Assembly (NCBI GenBank): GCA_018334015.1
Contig: JAGXTI010000037.1
Coordinates: 1-64,000, forward strand
Reading direction: 5' to 3'
Source of the DNA: Silanimonas sp.
GTDB lineage: Bacteria; Pseudomonadota; Gammaproteobacteria; Xanthomonadales; Xanthomonadaceae
Length of the DNA stretch: 64,000 nucleotides
Position numbers and translations under genes: made by a program. This document shows positions 1 through 8,350 of this stretch, in pieces (the stretch's first letter is position 1; each line of letters opens with the position of its first letter). The notes under the pieces were generated by a model that did no database searches, had not been told where the DNA came from, and saw nothing but the letters and a program-made list of their open reading frames with translations.

Positions 1-40
1 AGGACATCCCCCGCTGGAACTGCACTCGATTGATGGGCAT
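1..40 (-). mobile_element. IS1595-family transposase, N-terminal fragment cut by window edge
   Basis: Thirteen codons read leftward from an ATG at 40 and give MPINRVQFQRGMS before the window ends. This resembles the conserved start of IS1595-family transposases (Asn-Arg-[IV]-Gln-Phe-Gln-x-Gly-[LM]-Ser). A GGAG lies about nine bases upstream of the ATG, so translation from here is plausible. The element's terminal inverted repeat should lie somewhere in 41-147, but I cannot locate it. The identification rests on only 13 residues, and whether the element is intact cannot be judged. Confidence 0.5.
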
Positions 41-147
41 GACCGGCTCTCCTTCAGGAAGTCGAGCCAGCTTCCACCCCCACGGTCTCACCGGATGAGT
101 CTGGCTGAGCTTCATGCCGAATCAGGTAGCTCCATAGTGCTCTCCGC

Positions 148-615
148 TCAGATCGGCCTGATGAACACCAGCACGAGGATGCCGAGCAACAGAACCACCG
201 GCACCTCGTTGAAAATCCGCAGCCAGCCAGCCGATCGCGGTGCGGCGCCGCTGGCGATGCCCTTCAGCATGCGGCCAGCCCAGATGAAATGGCCCAGCAT
301 CAGCAGCACGAGCAGGAACTTCGCGTGCATCCAACCGCTGTCGTAGGTGACATGCGGCCAGAGCGCCGGATCGATCAAGCGGCCGGCCCAGAGCAGCAGG
401 CCAAGGACGAAAACGAAACCGAACAGGATGTGACCGAAGCGGTACAGCCGCTGGCCCATCAGCACGAGGCGCGAAACCACTGCCGCCTCGCCCCTGGCTT
501 CGGCGATGTTCACGAGGATGCGCGGCAGGTAGAACACCGCCGCCATCCAGGCGATCACGGACAGCGTATGCAGCAGCTTGGTCCACAGGTAGGTGCTGCC
601 GGGGTTGAACTCCAT
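148..615 (-). CDS. hemJ: HemJ/CopD-family membrane protein, probable protoporphyrinogen IX oxidase
   Basis: This 155-residue inner-membrane protein has four or five hydrophobic helices. It matches the HemJ (UPF0093) family, which oxidises protoporphyrinogen IX to protoporphyrin IX in haem synthesis where HemG and HemY are absent. Family marks seen are His16 in the first helix (LLHTLSVIAWMA), FYLPRILV just after it, and a Lys99 in MHAKFLLVLLMLGHF; His and Lys at these places are the conserved residues of HemJ. Length is normal (about 140-150). It runs divergently from trxC with 97 bases between start codons. Assignment to HemJ rather than a generic CopD-like protein is by motif only. Confidence 0.75.
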   Translation of the reverse strand: MEFNPGSTYLWTKLLHTLSVIAWMAAVFYLPRILVNIAEARGEAAVVSRLVLMGQRLYRFGHILFGFVFVLGLLLWAGRLIDPALWPHVTYDSGWMHAKFLLVLLMLGHFIWAGRMLKGIASGAAPRSAGWLRIFNEVPVVLLLGILVLVFIRPI

Positions 616-677
616 GGTCGGGCTCCGTGCAAAGAAAGAGCTGCCAGCATGCCATGCTGCCCCTGCGGTGATGCACC

Positions 678-706
678 ATGACCGGCCGATGACGGTGCGC
701 TACCCT
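678..706 (+). promoter_or_regulatory. Putative trxC promoter placing the start site at the ATG
   Basis: A -35-like ATGACC (678-683) and a -10-like TACCCT (701-706) are 17 bases apart. The -10 hexamer ends exactly six bases before the trxC ATG at 713, so transcription would begin at or next to the start codon. No Shine-Dalgarno sequence precedes the ATG, which fits a leaderless message. Inference from spacing only. Confidence 0.35.
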
Positions 707-712
707 CGGCGG

Positions 713-1171
713 ATGGACGCCGCCACCACCCAACTCGCCTGCCCGCATTGCCTCGCCATCAACCGCGTGCCGGACGCGCGGATGGGCGACGACCCGGTCT
801 GCGGGCGCTGCCAGCAGCCGCTGTTCACCGGCCTGCCGGTGGCCTTGACCGCGGCGAATGCCGAGGCCCTGCTGCTGAAATCCGAGCAGCCGGTGATCAT
901 CGACGCGTGGGCGGGCTGGTGCGGGCCCTGCCGCAGTTTCGCGCCGGTGTTCGCCGCGGCCTGCCAGCGGCTGGAGCCGCAGTTCCGCTTCGTGAAGCTC
1001 GACACCGAGGCCGAATCGCAACTCGCCAGCCAGTTCCGCATCCAGAGCCTGCCGACCCTGATCGCCTGGCAGGGCAGCCGCGATGGCGGCCATGAAGTGG
1101 CGCGCAGCAGTGGCGCCTTGCCGATGCCGGCGTTCATGCAGTGGATCGCGCAGAGCTACGGCCTGGCCTGA
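713..1171 (+). CDS. trxC: Thioredoxin 2 (TrxC)
   Basis: Cytoplasmic zinc-binding thioredoxin of 152 residues that reduces protein disulfides and peroxide-stress targets. An N-terminal zinc ribbon is formed by two CxxC pairs (Cys10/Cys13 and Cys30/Cys33), followed by a thioredoxin fold with the active site WCGPC at 69-73 and the cis-proline loop SLPTL. Two CxxC pairs before the thioredoxin domain separate TrxC from TrxA. The frame is open upstream, but the ATG at 713 gives the normal family start (short tail, then ACPHC). It stands alone between hemJ, which is divergent, and parC. Confidence 0.93.
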   Translation: MDAATTQLACPHCLAINRVPDARMGDDPVCGRCQQPLFTGLPVALTAANAEALLLKSEQPVIIDAWAGWCGPCRSFAPVFAAACQRLEPQFRFVKLDTEAESQLASQFRIQSLPTLIAWQGSRDGGHEVARSSGALPMPAFMQWIAQSYGLA

Positions 1172-1255
1172 GCCGCGCGGCCTCGTCGTCGCAGGGGCCG
1201 CGACGTCCGACCCGGTAAACTTGCTGCCCCCGCTCCACCGGCTTTGCGCGTTCCG

Positions 1256-3505
1256 ATGACCGACCCCGCCCGCCCCACCTTCCACGGCTTCGAGCAGATC
1301 CCGCTGCACGAGTACGCCGAGCGCGCCTACCTCGACTACTCGATGTACGTGGTGCTCGACCGCGCCCTGCCCTTCCTCGGCGACGGGCTCAAACCCGTGC
1401 AGCGGCGGATCATCTACGCCATGAGCGAGCTGGGCCTGAGTGCCGGTGCCAAGCCGAAGAAATCGGCGCGCACGGTGGGTGACGTCATCGGCAAGTTCCA
1501 CCCGCATGGCGATTCGGCCTGCTACGAGGCGCTGGTGCTGATGGCGCAGCCGTTCTCGTACCGCTACCCGCTGATCGAAGGCCAGGGCAACTTCGGCTCG
1601 CCAGACGACCCCAAAAGCTTCGCGGCGATGCGCTACACCGAATCGAAGCTGACACCCATCGCCGAAGTGCTGCTCGGCGAACTCGGCCAGGGCACGGTGG
1701 AATGGACGCCGAACTTCGACGGCACGCTCGAAGAACCCACGTGGATGCCGGCGCGGCTGCCGCACCTTCTGCTCAACGGCACCACCGGCATCGCGGTGGG
1801 CATGGCCACCGACGTGCCGCCGCACAACCTCAATGAAGTCGTCAGCGCCTGCGTGCGGCTCTTGGATGACCCCGACGCCACCACACGCGATCTCTGCGAG
1901 CACATCCGCGGCCCCGACTACCCGACCGCGGCCGAGATCATCACGCCGGCCGCCGATCTTCTGAACATGTACGAGACCGGCCACGGCAGCGTCCGCGCGC
2001 GGGCCACGTACAGCAAGGAAGGCCAGAACATCGTCGTGACGGCGCTGCCCTACCAAGTGTCACCGTCGAAGATCATGGAGCAGATCGCCGCCCAGTTGCG
2101 CGCGAAGAAGCTGCCCTGGCTGGAAGATCTGCGCGACGAGAGCGACCACCAGAACCCGGTGCGTCTGGTGCTGGTGCCGCGCAGCAACCGCGTCGACATC
2201 GACGCGCTGATGGGCCATCTGATGGCGACGACGGACCTCGAGAAGAGCTTCCGCGTCAACCTCAACATCATCGGTCTCGACGGCCGGCCGCAGATGCGCG
2301 GTCTGCGCTCGATCCTTGCCGAGTGGCTGGCGTTCCGCACCAGCACGCTGAAACGGCGGCTCAAGCATCGCCTCGACAAAGTCGAACGCCGCCTGCACCT
2401 GCTGGAAGGTCTGCTGATCGCCTTCCTCAACCTCGATGAAGTGATCCGCATCATCCGCAGCGAGGACGAGCCGAAAGCCGTTCTGATGGCACGTTTCGGC
2501 CTCAGTGACGATCAGGCCGACTACATCCTCGACACCAAGCTCAAGCAGCTGGCCCGGCTCGAGGAAATGAAGATCCGCGGCGAGCAGGACGAACTCGCCA
2601 AGGAGCGCGACAAACTCGCCGCCACGCTCGACAGTGCCGTCAAGCTGAAGAAGCTGCTGAAGGACGAGCTGCTGGCCGATGCCAGGAAGTTCGGCGACGC
2701 CCGCCGCAGCCCGCTGGTGGCGGCCAGCGCGGCGCAGGCCATCGACGAGACCGAGCTGGTGCCGAGCGAGCCGGTCACCGTGGTGCTTTCGCAGAAGGGC
2801 TGGGTGCGCGCCGCCAAGGGCCACGACGTCGATCCGACTTCCCTGAGCTACCGCGAGGGCGACGCACTGCAGAGCTTCGCGCGCGGCCGCAGCAACCTGC
2901 AGGCGGCCTTCCTCGATTCGACCGGGCGCGCCTACTCGACGCCCGCGCACACCCTGCCCTCGGCGCGCGGCAATGGCGAGCCGATCACCGGCCGCTTCAC
3001 CCTGCCCGCCGGCGCGCAGATGGTCGCCACGCTGGCCGGCGAGAACGCGCAGCGCTTCCTGCTGGCCTCATCGTTCGGCTATGGCTTCGTGACCCGTTTC
3101 GAGAATTTCCTTGGCCGCAACAAGGCCGGCAAGGCGCTGTTCCATCCGGACGCCGGCGCGGCGGTACTGGCACCGGTGCCGGTCAACGACCCGGCCACGG
3201 ACTGGGTGGTGAGCGTGACGAGTGCCGGCCATCTGCTCGCCTTCCCGCTGAAAGACCTGCCGGAGCTCGACAAAGGCAAGGGCAACAAGCTGATCCAGAT
3301 CCCGCCGGCCAAGCTGAAAAGCGGCGAGGAAACCGTCGTGGCCGTGGCGGTGGTACGCAGCGGCGGCGAAGCCACGCTGTACTGCGGCGCACGCAAGCTC
3401 AGTTTGAGCTGGCGCGACCTGCAGGCCTATGAGGGCACCCGTGCCAGCCGCGGCCATCTGCTGCCGCGTGGCTTGCAGAGGGTGGATCGGATCGAGAGCG
3501 CCTGA
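1256..3505 (+). CDS. parC: DNA topoisomerase IV subunit A
   Basis: ParC (749 residues) is the DNA-breaking subunit of topoisomerase IV, which unlinks daughter chromosomes together with ParE. The breakage-reunion domain carries the catalytic tyrosine Tyr127 in [10 protein letters not shown] and the quinolone-contact region [10 protein letters not shown] with Ser87 and Glu91. Both are the residues associated with quinolone sensitivity. A C-terminal beta-pinwheel follows from about residue 490. A TTG four codons upstream (1244) is in frame, but ATG 1256 fits the family start better. A TAAACT (1216-1221) could be its -10. parE is not adjacent, which is common. The gene converges on the M48 lipoprotein gene with eight bases between. 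Confidence 0.96.
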   Translation: MTDPARPTFHGFEQIPLHEYAERAYLDYSMYVVLDRALPFLGDGLKPVQRRIIYAMSELGLSAGAKPKKSARTVGDVIGKFHPHGDSACYEALVLMAQPFSYRYPLIEGQGNFGSPDDPKSFAAMRYTESKLTPIAEVLLGELGQGTVEWTPNFDGTLEEPTWMPARLPHLLLNGTTGIAVGMATDVPPHNLNEVVSACVRLLDDPDATTRDLCEHIRGPDYPTAAEIITPAADLLNMYETGHGSVRARATYSKEGQNIVVTALPYQVSPSKIMEQIAAQLRAKKLPWLEDLRDESDHQNPVRLVLVPRSNRVDIDALMGHLMATTDLEKSFRVNLNIIGLDGRPQMRGLRSILAEWLAFRTSTLKRRLKHRLDKVERRLHLLEGLLIAFLNLDEVIRIIRSEDEPKAVLMARFGLSDDQADYILDTKLKQLARLEEMKIRGEQDELAKERDKLAATLDSAVKLKKLLKDELLADARKFGDARRSPLVAASAAQAIDETELVPSEPVTVVLSQKGWVRAAKGHDVDPTSLSYREGDALQSFARGRSNLQAAFLDSTGRAYSTPAHTLPSARGNGEPITGRFTLPAGAQMVATLAGENAQRFLLASSFGYGFVTRFENFLGRNKAGKALFHPDAGAAVLAPVPVNDPATDWVVSVTSAGHLLAFPLKDLPELDKGKGNKLIQIPPAKLKSGEETVVAVAVVRSGGEATLYCGARKLSLSWRDLQAYEGTRASRGHLLPRGLQRVDRIESA

Positions 3506-3513
3506 AGGATCGC

Positions 3514-4359
3514 CTACATCCGGCACGCCGGCCGGCGGCCGCTTGCCCGCGCCTGCGCCGCGACCGGCTGCAGCAGGGCCACACGGGCCTGCAGGGCGAC
3601 GATGCGGTTCTGCGGATCGGGATGGGTGGAAAGGATCTGCGGCGGACGGCCACCGCGGCTGGCGTTGATCATCCCCTGCCACAGGCGCACCGCACCGGCG
3701 GGATCGAAGCCGGCTTCGGCCATGATCTGCTGGCCGAGCACATCGGCCTCGGTTTCGTGGGCCCGCGAGAACGGCAGCATCACGCCGAGCTGGGCGCCGA
3801 GGCCCAGCGCCCCCATCAGCATCCGCGTGTTTTCCGGCGAGGTGCGCGAACCGGTGTAGGTCTGTGCGGCTTCGAGTGCCACGCCGGCGGCCATCTGCTG
3901 CGACACCCGCTCGGCGGCATGGCGCGAGAGCACATGCGCCAGCTCGTGCGCGAGCACCGCGGCCAGCTCGTCCTGGGTCTTGGCCACCGTCCACATCCCG
4001 GTGTTGACGCCAACCTTGCCGCCGGGCAGGGCGAAGGCATTCGGGTTCTCGTCGGCGAACACCTGAACCTCCCAGGCCATGCGCTGCGCCTGTGGCGGCA
4101 ACGCGACCTTGAGCGCATCGACCACGCAGTTCGCAGTAGCGATTTTGCTGGGATCGCGGGAGAGCCTGTCGTTCTGCTTCATCTGCGCGAAGGCGGTCGC
4201 GCCGAGCTGGTCCATCTGCGCGTCACTGACGGCGATGAACTGGCTGCGGCCGGTGGGCGAGGTGGCGCAGCCGGCGAGCAAGGCAAGCACCAGCGCGAGC
4301 GGGACGCAGCGCGCGAGCGCGGCGAAGGACGAAACGGGCGAAATGCGGGGGGCGGCCAT
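3514..4359 (-). CDS. M48-family metallopeptidase, lipoprotein
   Basis: A 281-residue periplasm-facing zinc protease. The signal peptide ends in a lipobox LLAGC with Cys31 as the lipidation site. The zinc motif HELAH is at 138-142 and the third ligand is probably Glu202 in HETEAD, as in M48 proteases (LoiP/BepA/Oma1-like) that handle misfolded outer-membrane proteins. There is no C-terminal TPR domain, so it resembles LoiP (YggG) more than BepA. The ATG at 4359 is chosen because AAGGAG sits six bases upstream; an in-frame TTG at 4374 lies inside that ribosome site. Residue 32 after the Cys is Ala, not Asp, which favours outer-membrane sorting. Confidence 0.88.
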   Translation of the reverse strand: MAAPRISPVSSFAALARCVPLALVLALLAGCATSPTGRSQFIAVSDAQMDQLGATAFAQMKQNDRLSRDPSKIATANCVVDALKVALPPQAQRMAWEVQVFADENPNAFALPGGKVGVNTGMWTVAKTQDELAAVLAHELAHVLSRHAAERVSQQMAAGVALEAAQTYTGSRTSPENTRMLMGALGLGAQLGVMLPFSRAHETEADVLGQQIMAEAGFDPAGAVRLWQGMINASRGGRPPQILSTHPDPQNRIVALQARVALLQPVAAQARASGRRPACRM

Positions 4360-4446
4360 GGTGATCTCCTTCAAGCAGCGCCGAGTCTACTCCCGCCCCG
4401 CGCACGACTCGGCTAGTCTGGCGGCCCAGACGGAGGGAGGCGGGGC

Positions 4447-6867
4447 ATGGCGCGTTGGCTCGTGCGTGGGGTGCTGGCGGCGTTCGCGCTGCTCGTGGTG
4501 GCGGCCGTGGCGCTGTGGCTGGCCCTGCGGGCCAGTGTGCCGAGCTACGAGGGCGAAATCGCCCTGCCTGGCCTCTCGGCGCCGGTGGAGCTGAGCCGCG
4601 ACGCCCTCGGCGTGGTCACTGTGGACGCCGCCAACCCGCTCGACATGGCCCGTGCCCTGGGCTTCGTGCACGGCCAGGAGCGCTTCTTCGAGATGGACCT
4701 GATGCGCCGGCTTTCGGCCGGCGAACTGGCCGCCCTGCTCGGCGAGCGCGCCCTGCCCACCGATCGCCGCAACCGCCTGCACCGCCTGCGCGCCCGCGTC
4801 TCGGTGGCGATGCCGGTGATCGTCGGTCCGCATGCCGAACTGCTGGCGGCCTACACCGAGGGCGTCAACGCCGGGCTCGATGCCCTGGCCGTGCGCCCCT
4901 GGCCCTACCTGCTGCTGCGCCAGCAACCGCAGCCCTGGCGTACCGAAGACACCGTGCTGGCCGGGTACGCGCTGTTCTTCGATCTGCAGGACGAGCTCAA
5001 CTCGCGCGAAAAAGCCCTGTGGCGGATCCGCCAGCACCTGCCGCCGGCACTGGCCGCGCTGCTGCTGCGCGATGGCACGCGCTGGGACGCACCGCTGTTC
5101 GGCGAAGCCCGCGGCGACGCCCTGCTGCCCGGCCCCGAGGTGGTGGACCTGCGGCAGCTGCCGCAGCCACCGATCGATGCCCCGGCAGCGACGCTGGCCG
5201 AGCCCGCAGCACCCGGCAGCAACAATTTCGCGGCGGGGCGCGGCGCCACCGCCGACGGCCGCGCCATCATCGCCGGCGACATGCACCTCAACCTGCGCGC
5301 ACCGGGCATCTGGTTCCGCGCCCGCCTGCGCTACGCCGACCCGACCGCACCCGGGGGCCGCGTCGATGTCACCGGCGTCACCCTGCCCGGCATCCCGGGC
5401 GTCATCGCCGGCAGCAACGGCCATGTGGCCTGGGCCTTCACCAACAGCTACGGCGACTGGCTGGATTTGGTCGACGTGCGTTACGCCGATGCCCAAGGCC
5501 AACGCTACCGCACACCGGAGGGCGATTCGCCGGTGATGGTGCACGAGGAAACGCTCGCGGTGGCCGGTGGCCGGGACGAACGCCTCGAAGTGCGCGAGAC
5601 GCGCTGGGGGCCGATCCTGCCCGAGACCTCCGACGAGTTGCCGGACGGCCAGGCCCTGGCCCTGCGCTGGACCGCGCACCTGCCCGGCGCGCTGGATTTC
5701 GGCCTACTGGGTTTGACCCGTGCCGGCGATCTCGAGGCTGGCCTCGCGGTGGCACGCGAGGCCGGCATGCCGGTGCAGAACCTGCTGCTCGGCGATCGCA
5801 GCGGACGGATCGCCTGGCGCCTGACGGGGCGCATCCCGAAGCGGGTCGGCGGCTGCGACCCGCAGATCCCGCTCGATCCGCTGGCCGGTTGCGACTGGTC
5901 CGGCTGGTGGCCGGCAGAGGCGCGCTTGCAACCCGAGTCGCTCGACCCGCCCTCGGGCCGGCTCTGGACCGCCAACGCCCGCGTGGTCGATGGCGAACTG
6001 CTGGCCCTGGTCGGCGATTCCGGCTACGCGCTGGGGGCCCGGCAAAAGCAGATCGCCGAGGCCATGACCGCGGCCGGGCCGATCGACGAACCGCGCCTGC
6101 TGGCCCTGCAACTCGATGACCGGGCAAGGTTTCTGGAACCCTGGAACCGCCTGCTGCGGGGGCAGATCGCCACGCTCCCCGAGGACATCGAGCGGACGGC
6201 GCTGGCCGAAGCCGCCGCCGACTGGGACGGCCATGCCTCGATCGATTCGGCCGGTTACCGGCTGACCCGCGCCTTCCGCCTGCAGGTGCTGGCGCGGATC
6301 CGCGACGGCCTGCTCGGCCCGGCCTGGGCCGCGCTCGGCGAGGATTTCGTCAAACCCGACCTGCCCCAGCTCGAGGGCGTGGCCTGGCCGCTCGTCGAAC
6401 AGCGCCCCGCGCATTTGCTGCCGCCGCGCTTCGCCGACTGGGATGCCCTGTTGCTCGACGCCCTCCACGCCGCCGCCGCCGAGGTTCGTGGCGAGCAGGA
6501 CGGCCCCCTGCTGGAGCGGACTTGGGGCGAAGCCAACACCGCACGCATCTGCCACCCGTTGGCCGCGGCCCTGCCCGGCCTGGTCAGACCCTGGCTGTGC
6601 ATGCCGGCCGATCCGCTGCCCGGCGATGCCCAGATGCCGAGGGTGCAGGGACCGTCCTTCGGTGCCAGCCAGCGCATGGTGGTGGCACCGGGTCACGAGG
6701 CGAACGGTTTCTTCCACCTGCCCGGCGGCCAGGTCGGCCACCCGCTTTCACCCTACTGGGGTGCCGGCCACGCCGACTGGGTGGAGGGCCGACCCAGCCC
6801 CTTCCTGCCCGGTCCGATGCATGCCCAGCTGCGTTTACTGCCCGAACCGGCGGCGGTGCGGCCCTGA
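4447..6867 (+). CDS. Penicillin acylase (S45) family N-terminal nucleophile hydrolase
   Basis: An 806-residue precursor with one N-terminal hydrophobic helix (about residues 6-28), so it is exported or membrane-anchored. It belongs to the penicillin amidase family, in which self-cleavage exposes a serine as the N-terminal nucleophile of the beta chain. The expected junction GSNNFAAG is present and Ser258 would be the nucleophile; a long beta chain follows. Family substrates include beta-lactams, N-acyl-homoserine lactones and other N-acyl amides. The sequence does not decide between them, and no luxI/luxR or beta-lactam gene is nearby. GGGAGG lies upstream of the ATG. Divergent from the M48 lipoprotein gene. 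Confidence 0.9.
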   Translation: MARWLVRGVLAAFALLVVAAVALWLALRASVPSYEGEIALPGLSAPVELSRDALGVVTVDAANPLDMARALGFVHGQERFFEMDLMRRLSAGELAALLGERALPTDRRNRLHRLRARVSVAMPVIVGPHAELLAAYTEGVNAGLDALAVRPWPYLLLRQQPQPWRTEDTVLAGYALFFDLQDELNSREKALWRIRQHLPPALAALLLRDGTRWDAPLFGEARGDALLPGPEVVDLRQLPQPPIDAPAATLAEPAAPGSNNFAAGRGATADGRAIIAGDMHLNLRAPGIWFRARLRYADPTAPGGRVDVTGVTLPGIPGVIAGSNGHVAWAFTNSYGDWLDLVDVRYADAQGQRYRTPEGDSPVMVHEETLAVAGGRDERLEVRETRWGPILPETSDELPDGQALALRWTAHLPGALDFGLLGLTRAGDLEAGLAVAREAGMPVQNLLLGDRSGRIAWRLTGRIPKRVGGCDPQIPLDPLAGCDWSGWWPAEARLQPESLDPPSGRLWTANARVVDGELLALVGDSGYALGARQKQIAEAMTAAGPIDEPRLLALQLDDRARFLEPWNRLLRGQIATLPEDIERTALAEAAADWDGHASIDSAGYRLTRAFRLQVLARIRDGLLGPAWAALGEDFVKPDLPQLEGVAWPLVEQRPAHLLPPRFADWDALLLDALHAAAAEVRGEQDGPLLERTWGEANTARICHPLAAALPGLVRPWLCMPADPLPGDAQMPRVQGPSFGASQRMVVAPGHEANGFFHLPGGQVGHPLSPYWGAGHADWVEGRPSPFLPGPMHAQLRLLPEPAAVRP

Positions 6868-6948
6868 ATACGGAAACTGTGCGCGAACCGGCTGGTACCC
6901 CCCGCGCTTCTGGCCCACCATGGCCGAGACCAAGTCAGGAGTCTCTGC

Positions 6949-7518
6949 ATGAACACCGAAGACAGCCCCCGCGGTACCCGTGCCCATGCCCCGGGACCGG
7001 ACTGGAGCCACCTTCGCGAGACGGTGCTGATGATGGAATTGGCCGTGGCCCAGGTCGAGGCGGCGATGACCGACAGCAACGCCTCGGTCGACACCCTCAC
7101 CGGCATGTTCACCACCATGGCCAGCACCATCCGGCAGATCAATGCCCGCACCGCCGATCTGGACGAGACCGAGGAGAGCGCGCCGGTCAAGCGTGAACTG
7201 CTGGCGACCACCGCCCATGTCGCCGGCATGGTCAACCAGGCCATCATCGCCTTCCAGTTCTACGATCGCCTCACCCAGCGGCTCTCGCATGTCAACCACA
7301 GCCTGGCTTGGCTGGCCGAACTGGTGGGTGACGAGCAGCGCATCGGATCGGCTGCCGACTGGGCGGCCCTGCAGCAGCGCATCCGCGCCCGCTACTCCAT
7401 GCCCGAGGAAATCGAGATGTTCGAGGCCGTGCTGCTGCGTGGCTTGAGCGTTGAGCAGGCGATCCGCGAGTTCATGGACAAAATGAACGAAAAGAGCGAC
7501 GACATCGAACTGTTCTGA
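6949..7518 (+). CDS. Small helical protein with a CheZ-like DxxxQ motif
   Basis: A 189-residue soluble protein predicted to be almost wholly helical and acidic at its end. Function unknown. The middle helix reads AFQFYDRLTQRLSHV; Asp106 and Gln110 have the same spacing as the Asp/Gln pair (DxxxQ, within FQDLTGQ) that CheZ uses to dephosphorylate CheY-P. The flanking Phe-Gln and following Arg also look CheZ-like. It is shorter than CheZ (about 214) and lacks an obvious C-terminal CheY-binding peptide. No che or fli genes are in the window. AGGAG lies upstream (6940) of the ATG. The META lipoprotein gene starts 19 bases downstream. Confidence 0.6.
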   Translation: MNTEDSPRGTRAHAPGPDWSHLRETVLMMELAVAQVEAAMTDSNASVDTLTGMFTTMASTIRQINARTADLDETEESAPVKRELLATTAHVAGMVNQAIIAFQFYDRLTQRLSHVNHSLAWLAELVGDEQRIGSAADWAALQQRIRARYSMPEEIEMFEAVLLRGLSVEQAIREFMDKMNEKSDDIELF

Positions 7519-7537
7519 ATCCTTAAGGCCTACCGTC

Positions 7538-8329
7538 ATGACTGCACGCGCCAGCTTCGCCCTCGTCCTGCTGGCCGGCTTGGTCGCCACCGGCTGTCGG
7601 CCCGAACCGGTAAGCCCCGAGAACGGCGCAAGCGCAGAACCGGCAGCACCGGCCGCCGAGCCGCCCGAAAATGCCGACCCCGGCTTGAGCGGGTTCCGGG
7701 CCCGCGGCAACGAGCCGTTCTGGGCTCTGGAATTGGATGCCTTGGCCCTGGCCTGGCGACCGATGGACGGCGGCGAGCGGGTGTTCAGCCATCTCGTCCA
7801 CGAAACACTGCCGCAGGGCCACCGGGTGAGTGGCTCGCTCGACGGTGGAGCGCTGGAGCTCGAAATCGAGAACCGCCTCTGCCGCGACAGCATGAGCGGC
7901 ATGCCCTACCCGCAGCACGTCCGGGTCAAGGTCGATGGCCGCGAGTACCAGGGCTGCGGCGGCGAGGCGATCAGCCTGCTGAGCGCAAGCGGCTGGTTGG
8001 TCGCGCAGGTTTTCGGCACCCCGGTCAGCAACGACCCGCCGACCCTGAACTTCACCGTCGATGGCCGTGCCCAAGGCTTTGCCGGCTGCAACACCTGGAT
8101 GGCGGGCACCCGGCTGACCGGCGAGGGCCTCGCCTTCGACCGTGCCGCCAGCACGATGATGGCTTGCCCAGACCGCCACATGGCGCAAGAGCGGGCCTTC
8201 CTCGATGCCTTGGCCACGATCACCCGCCACGATTTCGACGAGGCCGGCCAGCTGCTGCTGAAATCCGGCGACAACACCGTGATCGTGGCCTCGCCCGTGG
8301 CTGTTGCCGGAGCAGCGCAGCACCACTGA
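7538..8329 (+). CDS. META-domain lipoprotein (HslJ-like)
   Basis: A 263-residue lipoprotein with signal peptide and lipobox VATGC (Cys20), then a Pro/Ala/Glu-rich linker to about residue 45. Residues 50-140 look like the COG3650 domain (NEPFWALELD, then a Cys pair around RLCRDSMSG and YQGCGG). Residues 165-255 look like a META domain (GCNTWMAG, MMACP), as in HslJ, a heat-inducible outer-membrane protein linked to novobiocin resistance. The biochemical role of META domains is not known. It probably shares a transcript with the preceding helical gene and converges on asnB. Confidence 0.8.
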   Translation: MTARASFALVLLAGLVATGCRPEPVSPENGASAEPAAPAAEPPENADPGLSGFRARGNEPFWALELDALALAWRPMDGGERVFSHLVHETLPQGHRVSGSLDGGALELEIENRLCRDSMSGMPYPQHVRVKVDGREYQGCGGEAISLLSASGWLVAQVFGTPVSNDPPTLNFTVDGRAQGFAGCNTWMAGTRLTGEGLAFDRAASTMMACPDRHMAQERAFLDALATITRHDFDEAGQLLLKSGDNTVIVASPVAVAGAAQHH

Positions 8330-8350
8330 CGCCCCACGCGCCCTCGTGGC

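Noticed and set aside
122..2056. A 644-codon antisense frame across hemJ, trxC and parC
   Set aside because: It crosses three real genes, two of them on the opposite strand, and has no domain.
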